From positions 224,501 through 288,500 of the forward strand of contig JAODTK010003777.1 of assembly GCA_026419785.1 (NCBI GenBank): a stretch of DNA of 64,000 bases, written 5' to 3'. Below the pieces are notes generated by a model. That model was given only the letters and a program-made list of their open reading frames with translations, made no database searches and had not been told where the DNA came from. Origin of the DNA: Sclerodactyla briareus (lineage: Eukaryota; Echinodermata; Holothuroidea; Dendrochirotida; Sclerodactylidae). Both the position numbers and the translations under genes were made by a program. Below are positions 62,101 through 64,000 of the stretch, in pieces (the stretch's first letter is position 1; every line of letters starts with the position of its first letter).

Positions 62101-62520
62101 GGGGGGGGGGAAGGAATGGTGCAAAGGCTGTTTGTAGACCCTACAAAGTAAATGCTGCATTTTTGCGCTATGATGACGAAATAAGGTAACCACTTAGAAA
62201 TAGAATGAGAGTATCCTTTAACATTTTTTGAAATTTTTGGTAGATTTTTTTTTTAGATCTATAGTTCGTTTGGTTTGGTAGTTGGTTTTCAAAAGTGCAA
62301 ATTTTTCATTGCGTCTCATCGGTGTACTGGAATCGGCTGAAATTCAGTATGGAGGCTTGGCTGCCATAGTATATCGAATGGAGCATACTTTTTAGGCACA
62401 CTCCACCAACCCACAGTCTGATCAAGGAAATGTCAAAAGTGCTTACCATTCTTGGAGATCTTCTGTATGTTGAGCCAATACTGGAGGCGAGGCGGCTGAA
62501 ATCCTGGATGGACACCTTCC
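25923..62520 (-). CDS. Syntaxin-7/12-like Qa-SNARE gene (spliced, incomplete)
   Basis: An endosomal t-SNARE that pairs with other SNAREs to drive membrane fusion on the endosome-lysosome route. Coding exons in order: 62520-62447, 59582-59513, 54957-54858, 53761-53606, 44263-44190, 29989-29941, 29551-29470, 26106-25923. Family blocks appear in the expected order: NIQKISKN, KLLGTPED, HYTNQLAKDTNQMLKDL, QRQQKLQKERL, ALVERENQLKQLE, MVHEQGEMI (zero-layer Q at 29954-29956), DSIEANVES, then a hydrophobic anchor. Splice phases agree between exons 1, 2 and 3 and between the last three once single-base indels are allowed. The start exon, a linker exon before 44263, and a short exon for the usual ADI-DVN segment between 44190 and 29989 were not found. 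Introns reach about 14 kb. Frame breaks in four exons mean assembly error or decay. Closest family: STX7 or STX12; I cannot separate them. Confidence 0.88.
26187..27722. repeat. 31-bp minisatellite, about 49 units
   Basis: Unit GATGATGCCCATGCCCCATT + CTACTCTAGCT, repeated with substitutions and single-base indels; edges (before 26500 and after 27640) are more diverged and read AGTGATGCCTGTGCCCC. It lies in the last syntaxin intron, just upstream of the membrane-anchor exon. Recurrent one-base gains and losses let a 120-codon minus-strand frame appear at 27178-27540; it is a translation of the repeat, not a protein. Confidence 0.95.
28190..29060. repeat. Long-period repeat, GTGTTAACAAG family
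   Basis: Blocks ACAATAGGGATGGTATACC, CAGTATGAACTTGATTCC, GTGTTAACAATCC, CCAAAAACAATAGAGTTCTTG, TCGTGTTAACAGG and CCACAATTTCCCCC recur with a period of about 170-200 bp. Same family as 19663-20300 and 53100-53450. Intronic. Confidence 0.65.
29470..29551 (-). CDS. Syntaxin exon: C-terminal half of SNARE motif
   Basis: Acceptor TATTTTGACCCACAG and donor AACCAG|GTCAGA bound 82 bp. It reads SIEANVESAEV and then, after a one-base loss around CCCAATGG (29495-29500), LVKAGNNQ. With one base restored the length is 83 bp, and the residue count from Asp to the final Gln equals that of STX12 (28 residues). HV of the usual EVHVE is read as PG here, so there may also be substitutions or local errors. Confidence 0.85.
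29941..29989 (-). CDS. Syntaxin exon: SNARE zero layer
   Basis: Acceptor TTTAGAGTAACAG and donor GATAG|GTCAGT bound 49 bp read as IIQDVATMVHEQGEMI. This is the core of the Qa-SNARE motif (IFKDL--M-H-QG--ID in STX7/12). The glutamine codon at 29954-29956 is the ionic zero-layer residue that defines Q-SNAREs. Phase 0 in, phase 1 out; the final G joins AT of the next exon to give Asp (DSIEANVE). Confidence 0.92.
30070..30136 (+). repeat. Lone unit of the GATGAGTGACCTCATCTC repeat
   Basis: CTAAGATGAGTGACCTCATC, TCTAACCAACCCTGGGCCAC and CATGTGCCATGGAAATCTA make one full unit of the array that starts at about 32030, 1.9 kb away. The interval between is occupied by a LINE fragment. Confidence 0.85.
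30350..31930 (+). mobile_element. CR1-like LINE 5' half: esterase ORF1 plus endonuclease
   Basis: ORF1 part: GDSIV at 30583-30597 (SGNH/GDSL esterase block I), a VEDLSERVNRIVEDEEG stretch, ELVRKQSTRSKVAICGILPG (30776-30835), and FFARDGLHLNGTGA (30947-30988) with the catalytic D and H of the last block. Endonuclease part: RNKFDKFQILVQERKP (31181-), LLYVRSDLNSIERSDIGVSY, FIVSVVYRSPTVGSN, MGDFNY (31565-31582), and LGARASDPDII, where the usual catalytic SDH reads SDP at 31771-31779. Several frameshifts and stops break both. CR1-group elements are known to pair an esterase-bearing ORF1 with an APE endonuclease. The RT and 3' end are missing, which is the reverse of normal 5' truncation. A G15 run (31512-31526) interrupts the endonuclease. 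Confidence 0.85.
32030..32515 (+). repeat. Minisatellite, 65-73-bp units, 7 copies
   Basis: Unit blocks AAAGATGAGTGACCTCATCT, AGCCAACTCTGGGCCACATA and GACCATGTTCCATGGAAATC recur at 32041, 32106, 32179, 32251, 32323, 32391 and 32459. Later units carry several single-base losses. A further unit stands alone at 30070. Confidence 0.93.
32516..35925. other. No gene seen; intronic
   Basis: Lies in the syntaxin intron between 44190 and 29989. G12 at 33902-33913 and C11 at 35045-35055. The expected short syntaxin exon should be somewhere between here and 44190, but I did not find it. Confidence 0.4.
35926..36075 (+). repeat. G-tract element, ACGTAGCTAGGG start
   Basis: CAGGGACGTAGCTAGGGTC is followed by G17 (35953-35969), a second G7-G8 region and another G7 near 36061. 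The start resembles the CAGTGGCGTA family, and G-rich arms are shared, but no inverted partner was found. Confidence 0.4.
36076..37900. other. No gene seen; CCGTAACGGAATT words
   Basis: A near-palindromic word CCGTAACGGAATT occurs at about 37010 and 37197 and more loosely at 38865. Otherwise anonymous. An A9 next to a G9 run lies at 37773-37790. Confidence 0.35.
37938..38055 (-). repeat. Dispersed repeat Y, copy 2
   Basis: Reverse complement contains GAAATTGATTACGAAATACC, ACGCGGGCGGGCGG, AAAAATCGCTACATGACCGA and CTCGTGCATGGAAA, matching 14805-14925. Confidence 0.8.
38056..41383. other. No gene assigned
   Basis: Intronic relative to the syntaxin gene. The longest open frame of the window is here (minus 40732-41283, 183 codons), but it runs through a G20 tract (41217-41236) and shows no known motif, so I do not call it. 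No exon with good paired splice sites was found. Confidence 0.35.
41384..41668 (+). CDS. Unassigned open reading segment, possible exon
   Basis: From an ATG in good context (GAAGGCATGG) the frame runs 94 codons to TAA: proline-rich start (ITWRVPPPPHASWG), then LHFLVNTLVQEKSTTVFLYN, then a strongly basic, Lys-rich, possibly helical stretch (RKNKKMKHELQEVKKSH). The frame is open for another 32 codons upstream. Composition looks coding-like, but I know no family for it. It is on the same strand as, and 1.3 kb upstream of, the exon at 42931. It could equally be chance. Confidence 0.35.
42931..43075 (+). CDS. Probable exon of an unidentified plus-strand gene
   Basis: Acceptor TGTGGTTAATGTTGCAG and donor ATTAG|GTATGC bound 145 bp. 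The frame reads VFPSGCSQYKEKRPTVTCPS and then LTSVFKNHVTICKQCTSKGF and DLGPTEIR with no stop; the other two frames are closed. Four cysteines, including CKQC, could bind a metal, but I do not recognise the domain. Enters after one base of a codon, leaves with two. It sits inside the large syntaxin intron on the opposite strand. Confidence 0.55.
43730..44085 (+). mobile_element. LINE polymerase C-terminus remnant
   Basis: The frame at 43730-43963 ends YSPFSKNVPQWDVLPTAIRE followed by SQPSNFWKK. This is the usual S-FFPRT-P-WN-LP--I-ES--- tail of non-LTR polymerases. Further frames continue into TYNNRCRTASCPVRDILHQR near 43995-44060, also usual for such ends. No RT core upstream, so only the end is present. 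C16 at 44116-44131 follows. Confidence 0.6.
44190..44263 (-). CDS. Syntaxin exon: start of SNARE motif
   Basis: Acceptor TCTTTCTGTTGACAG, donor TTAGAA|GTAAGC, 74 bp. Reads WINLKSTEDMEALVERENQL then KQLE, corresponding to the E-DL-LI-ERE-AIRQLE block that opens the SNARE motif of STX7/12. Open throughout; phase 2 in, phase 0 out. The preceding linker exon was not found. A 24-bp exon coding the conserved eight residues ADI-DVN- would be expected next, before 29989. Confidence 0.88.
44331..44355. repeat. (GATA)n microsatellite
   Basis: Six AGAT units. Confidence 0.95.
44560..44830 (-). mobile_element. Possible LINE C-terminus remnant
   Basis: On the minus strand a frame reads FPFLPSGKRLRTIRIKEAHE near 44735-44676. 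LPSG-R-R--R---- followed by a small basic segment is a frequent signature near the end of CR1-type polymerases. The rest is too degraded to confirm. Confidence 0.4.
44831..47676. other. No gene assigned
   Basis: Anonymous intronic DNA. A plus-strand frame at 46930-47181 and minus frames at 45326-45586 and 45848-46314 have no known motif or paired splice sites. A linker exon of the syntaxin gene should lie somewhere between 44263 and 53606. Confidence 0.35.
47677..47769 (+). CDS. Probable exon of an unidentified plus-strand gene
   Basis: Acceptor ACCAACAAACAG and donor GAGGAG|GTGAGG bound 93 bp (31 codons), read as GLSPAMHLTDLRRLITFSEE then ALRQRRKDEEE with no stop. Amphipathic, charged, ending in an acidic-basic helix. 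I do not recognise the family. The next exon candidate on the strand (47863) carries an in-phase stop, so this would be the penultimate exon. Confidence 0.6.
47863..47925 (+). CDS. Probable terminal exon of the same plus-strand gene
   Basis: Preceded by TTTGATTTCTACAG (ending 47855) and a second AG at 47861-47862. From 47863 the phase agrees with the exon ending at 47769 and reads EPKVSSSNTSSMIVENGDGG followed by TAA. Using the first AG (start 47856) the frame would need a two-base carry-over, which the upstream exon does not supply. The serine-rich acidic tail is typical of disordered C-termini. Family unknown. Confidence 0.55.
   Translation, partial: EPKVSSSNTSSMIVENGDGG
47926..48439. other. 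No gene seen; 3' flank of plus-strand exons
   Basis: AT-rich, presumably 3' UTR and flank of the preceding exon. No clear AATAAA noted nearby. Confidence 0.3.
48440..48710 (+). mobile_element. LINE polymerase C-terminus remnant
   Basis: Frames read HSSASQSSRSWGDRSV, then (after a shift) VAAPRWN-T-DEL and CSSLATFKLRLTTYL. GDRSFSVAAPRLWN-LP--I---S-S--FKS-LKT-LF is the standard end of many LINE polymerases. At least one single-base shift breaks it. No RT core is present. Confidence 0.7.
49213..49556 (-). mobile_element. tRNA-derived SINE, family 2, copy A
   Basis: On the minus strand it opens GGTGGCCTAATTGGTTAAGA (A box) with TGGTTCGAGTCGGC (B box) about 55 bp later. The middle reads CAAGGTGCTTCATCTCGATTGC and CCACCCAGGTTGTAAATGGG; the end reads GTGAAGTGCTTTGAGATGTG. 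The same order (tRNA head, -AAGGTGCTTTAT- block, AAATGGG block, TAAAGCGCTTGAGA end) is at 56862-57235. This architecture is common in SINEs of marine deuterostomes. Confidence 0.75.
49557..51399. other. No gene assigned
   Basis: Anonymous intronic DNA. A minus-strand frame (50310-50504; IVEYLMDQGLQLWEEQWISD) looks less random than most but has no paired splice sites and no family. (CA)7 near 50768-50781. Confidence 0.35.
51400..51600. promoter_or_regulatory. GC/CpG-rich island in AT-rich DNA
   Basis: Contains CCTAGCGCGCCGCGCGCGGA (51472-51491) plus purine/pyrimidine G/C blocks. It is the most CpG-dense stretch I see in the window. It could be an intronic promoter or enhancer, or simply a GC-rich repeat. 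No TATA, initiator or exon next to it was identified. Confidence 0.3.
51601..52539. other. No gene seen; two G runs
   Basis: G10 at 51703-51712 and G16 at 52116-52131. Otherwise anonymous. Confidence 0.4.
52540..53450. repeat. Long-period tandem repeats, GACCTC...CACCAAGTTTTG family
   Basis: Units of about 120-130 bp with CTGGTGACCTCAAAGTCATG, TTTTCAGACCAATGAAGG, CACCCACAAGTTTTGTTCA and ATCCGACAT recur at about 52560, 52680 and 52795. They pass into TTCATTTTGCAGTAAAACCT and then into the GTGTTAACAAG-like family (53100-53450; CATGTACTCATCATGGGGAA, TCAACTTGATCAGACCAGGC). Confidence 0.7.
53606..53761 (-). CDS. Syntaxin exon: helix b-c, frame-disrupted
   Basis: Acceptor AATCTCTTCCAG and donor TCTGTG|GTGAGT bound 156 bp. 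One frame gives VQRQQKLQKERLTAD, then an in-frame TGA, then LNQF-RAQEGIAKVE. The end reads ARGNSDSV in the frame expected from the donor phase. This matches the EQRQQRLQKERLMNDF---LNNFQ---------EKE---ARARAGS layout of STX12. The productive frame near the acceptor does not fit the previous exon's phase 0, so at least two indels and one substitution separate this sequence from an open exon. Confidence 0.82.
54415..54545. repeat. Unit of the TTATGCAAATTAGACCAC family
   Basis: TGATTGTTGACCACGTC, AAATTATGCAAATTAGACCA and GACTTCCAGTGATGTCC; same words at 55380-55680. Confidence 0.6.
54858..54957 (-). CDS. Syntaxin exon: helix a-b
   Basis: Acceptor TTTTTTCTTGGCAG, donor GACGCG|GTATAC, 100 bp. Reads DETQHYTNQLAKDTNQMLKD then LNAIPAPSSQSDA without a stop. 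The YTNQLAKETDK / STNQLAKETNELLKELGSLP segment of STX7 and STX12 is the clear counterpart. It enters in phase 2 and leaves in phase 0. Confidence 0.93.
55380..55680. repeat. Tandem repeat, about 125-bp units
   Basis: Two and a half units with AATTATGCCAATTAGGCACA, ATGACCTCTACTGACCCC, CCAAATTTTGTGGAAATCCA and ATGCAAATTAGACACATTAA. Related to 54415-54545. Intronic. Confidence 0.7.
56003..56020. repeat. C18 homopolymer
   Basis: One of the longest poly(C) runs in the window, preceded by A-rich sequence. Confidence 0.95.
56862..57235 (+). mobile_element. tRNA-derived SINE, family 2, copy B
   Basis: Head with TTAGCTCGGTCGATAGAGCT (A box) and GATTGCGATTCGCGTCC (B box); middle CTTGGGCCAGGTGCTTTATA and TATAATGGGAACC; end TCTGTAAAGCGCTTGAGACC and TTAAAGCGCTTATAAGCCAC. 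It interrupts a 138-bp-period repeat, so it inserted after that array formed. Confidence 0.85.
57502..57530. repeat. (GGAC)n microsatellite
   Basis: GGAT GGACGGACGGACGGACGGA at the end of the long-period repeat. Confidence 0.9.
57950..58760. repeat. Long-period repeat, about 145-bp units, split by a palindromic element
   Basis: TTGGACC-AAATTCCTGA, CAAAGGTATGGGTATT, CAGCACTGTG and ACCAGGATTTTTAGG blocks recur at 57955, 58373, 58516 and 58669. The series ends TCATCATGATCCATCAAAGG, the same ending as at 57455. The first unit is cut by the element at 58028-58163. Confidence 0.65.
58028..58163. mobile_element. Small palindromic element with doubled termini
   Basis: Left end: CCGGACAACTCCCA followed by CCGGACAATTCCCACCC (58042-58058, allowing for a shared C). 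Right end: GGGTGGGAAATGTCC, then GGGTGGGAATTGTCCGG (58147-58163). The 17-bp word CCGGACAATTCCCACCC and GGGTGGGAATTGTCCGG are exact reverse complements. The core carries telomere-like CCCTAACTTTAACCCCTAAC + CCTAA. About 136 bp, noncoding. It interrupts a long-period repeat unit. Target duplication not clear. Confidence 0.75.
59344..59399. repeat. Two 30-bp direct repeats
   Basis: CCAACCCAGGACTGGAGGAT + ACCAAA occurs twice in tandem, 30 bp apart, close to the C14 run at 59420-59433. Confidence 0.9.
59513..59582 (-). CDS. Syntaxin exon: N-terminal helix a
   Basis: Acceptor CTCTACTCACAG and a perfect GTAAGT donor bound a 70-bp exon read as KDIEKLTKLLGTPEDTKNHR-NR with no stop. It corresponds to the IQ-L--LGT-QDS-ELR segment of STX7/STX12. 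It enters with CT (completing Ala with the previous exon's G) and leaves with TT (completing Leu with the next exon's A). Phase agreement on both sides makes this the most secure exon. Confidence 0.9.
59583..62446. other. Syntaxin intron; no other gene seen
   Basis: The intron between the first two recognised exons. Open frames at 60629-60952 and 60955-61203 (minus) and 60125-60346 (plus) have no domain or paired splice sites. G12 at 62099-62110. Confidence 0.45.
62447..62520 (-). CDS. Syntaxin exon: start of N-terminal helix
   Basis: Acceptor CCTACTGCAG and donor AATG|GTAAGC bound a 74-bp exon. The upstream part reads KVSIQDFSRLASSIGS in one frame, and the downstream part reads NIQKISKN in another. 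Vertebrate STX12 has DFS-----------NIQRIS at the same spacing (17 residues from D to S), so one base is missing near 62473-62475 and the expected length is 75 bp. The exon ends in phase 1 (final G), which pairs with CT at the next exon to give Ala. I could not find the initiator exon upstream. Confidence 0.8.
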
Positions 62521-62610
62521 CTGCAGTAGGATAATCTAAGAGGAGTCAAACGTTTGTTCAACCAGTGAAAAAGGGGTATGAGGAAGGCATGCATGGAGGG
62601 AGTGATGGGC

Positions 62611-63268
62611 TGTGATGTTACAGACTATGTCTATAGGACACCAGGAAAGTATGTCATTGATGGGAACGTGTTACAGACTATGTCTATAGGACACCAGGAA
62701 AGTATGTCATTGATGGGAACGTGTTACAGACTATGTCTATAGGACACCAGGAAAGTAATGTCATTGATGGGAATGTGTTACAGACTATGTCTATAGGACA
62801 CCAGGAAGTATGTCATTGATGGGAACGTGTTACAGACTATGTCTATAGGACACCAGGAAAGTAGGTCATTGATGGGAACGTGTTACAGACTATGTCTATA
62901 GGACACCAGGAAAGTATGTCATTGATGGGAATGTGTTACAGACTATGTCTATAGGACACCAGGAAAGTAATGTCATTGATGGGAAAGTGTTACAGACTAT
63001 GTCTATAGGACACAGGAAAGTATGTCATTGATGGGAATGTGTTACAGACTATGTCTATAGGACACCAGGAAAGTATGTCATTGATGGGAATGTGTTACAG
63101 ACTATGTCTATAGGACACCAGGAAAGTATGTCATGATGGGAATGTGTTACAGACTATGTCTATAGGACACCAGGAAAGTATGTCATTGGTGGGAACGTGT
63201 TACAGACTATGTCTATAGGACACCAGGAAAGTATGTCATTGATGGGAATGTGTTACAGACTATGTGTC
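62611..63268. repeat. 53-bp minisatellite, 12 units plus a partial
   Basis: Unit TGTTACAGACTATGTCTATA + GGACACCAGGAAAGTATGTC + ATTGATGGGAACG. The variable position near the end is C in units 1, 2, 4, 5 and 11, T in units 3, 6, 8-10 and 12, and A in unit 7. Single-base gains (AGTAATGTC in units 3 and 7) and losses (units 4, 8 and 10) occur. It sits just upstream of the first recognised syntaxin exon. Confidence 0.96.
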
Positions 63269-64000
63269 TAATGTCTATGGGTTACAAGGTTTCTCAAAGA
63301 ATTTGAATATAGCTCGAATAGAATTGCTACAGCTCCACAAACAGTGTCGGAGTCCAGTTAATCCGAGTTCTCAACATCCGAGTTTGAGTCCTCATGTTCA
63401 AGTCTGGAGTCCCTATTACAACTTGACATTTCTGCAGAAATGAAAAGTATATGGTTCAAAACAGCAAGTTACTGCAGTTAGTTGTTGCCCCATCCGTCAC
63501 AAACAGAGTATATTATAATATTGGCCATAATCACTCATGCAAGATTTTATCAGCTTCCACACATACCTGTTCTAGGTTGGATTCATCATCAAAGAAATTT
63601 ATAACAATAGCCACGTAATTTCAAATTGCACTGCCGAAACAATTAGGAAATGAATGTCCCAAACAACTCCTACAACCCCACCTGATTTCCTCACCTCCAA
63701 CTGTTTACAAACTCTAGGACCATAGTATGTTTCCAGACAGCAGTTACCACGTTGAAGTATTATGTTCATTGCATTTCAGGAACATCACCATTCTCATCGT
63801 TTTTGCAGACAGGCTAGGCTAGCAGTGTGGTCTCATGAGGATGCCACCTCTGCTGACAAGCACAGTCAGTCAGTCGAACGTACTACAGTATTGATTGACT
63901 TCATATTTGAAATGACATTGAGAACACGAGCGTAGTAACTCTGGACAAGTCCCAGAGTCCAACAAGCCAGTACTAGTTCAAGTCATTGGAGCCAGAGTCC
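63269..64000. other. No gene assigned; GAGTCC words
   Basis: GAGTCC or GAGTTC words recur at 63349-63410 and again at 63954-64000. The initiator exon of the syntaxin gene may lie here or beyond the window. A minus-strand ATG followed by a GTGAGG donor (63725-63692) was considered, but its phase does not fit. Confidence 0.35.

Noticed and set aside
63692-63725. Candidate syntaxin initiator exon (ATGGTCCTAGAG then a GTGAGG donor)
   Set aside because: Its exit phase does not fit the productive frame of the next exon and the peptide is unlike family starts.
1-64000. CRISPR arrays, operons or prokaryotic genes
   Set aside because: No direct-repeat/spacer structure, ribosome-binding sites or dense long frames; the window is plainly animal nuclear DNA.

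Overview
This window is nuclear DNA from an animal. Evidence: split exons with polypyrimidine tracts, AG acceptors and GT donors; tRNA-derived SINEs; several degraded CR1/L2-like LINE fragments; microsatellites, minisatellites and large introns; no operon-like gene packing. The repeat style (SINEs ending in a 'TAAAGCGCTTTGAG'-like motif, CAGTGGCGTA-ended elements with long G tracts, CR1-type LINEs with an esterase ORF1) suggests a marine invertebrate, most likely a non-vertebrate deuterostome such as an echinoderm. That assignment is inference.

The recognisable gene is an endosomal Qa-SNARE of the syntaxin-7/12 type on the minus strand, running from about 62.5 kb down to 25.9 kb. I read eight coding exons: 62447-62520, 59513-59582, 54858-54957, 53606-53761, 44190-44263, 29941-29989, 29470-29551 and 25923-26106. 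They cover the N-terminal helical (Habc) region, the SNARE motif with its zero-layer glutamine, and the C-terminal membrane anchor. The start exon, at least one linker exon and a predicted short exon (about 24 bp) were not found. Four exons carry single-base indels or a stop, so this is either an unpolished assembly or a decaying copy.

On the plus strand, inside the largest syntaxin intron, lie good exon candidates of a second gene that I cannot name (42931-43075, 47677-47769, 47863-47925), plus an open stretch at 41384-41668.

Layout. 0-25 kb: no confident gene; a 79-bp degenerate tandem array (0.6-1.46 kb), two copies of one tRNA-derived SINE (8.2 and 16.1-16.4 kb), two LINE reverse-transcriptase remnants (10.8-11.7 and 13.4-14.0 kb), a small inverted-repeat transposon with a perfect 10-bp target duplication (16.5-16.7 kb), and two copies of a CAGTGGCRTA-ended element (18.7-19.0 and 21.9-22.1 kb). 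25.7-32.5 kb: syntaxin 3' exons, a 31-bp minisatellite of about 49 units, and a 5'-half CR1-like LINE (esterase ORF1 plus endonuclease) lying between a lone copy and an array of one 65-73-bp repeat. 32.5-44 kb: mostly anonymous intron. 44-64 kb: syntaxin 5' exons with LINE ends, two SINEs of a second family, a small palindromic element, long-period tandem repeats and a 53-bp minisatellite of 12 units.

About 20 poly(G)/poly(C) runs of 9-20 bases are scattered through the window, several at the edges of mobile elements.
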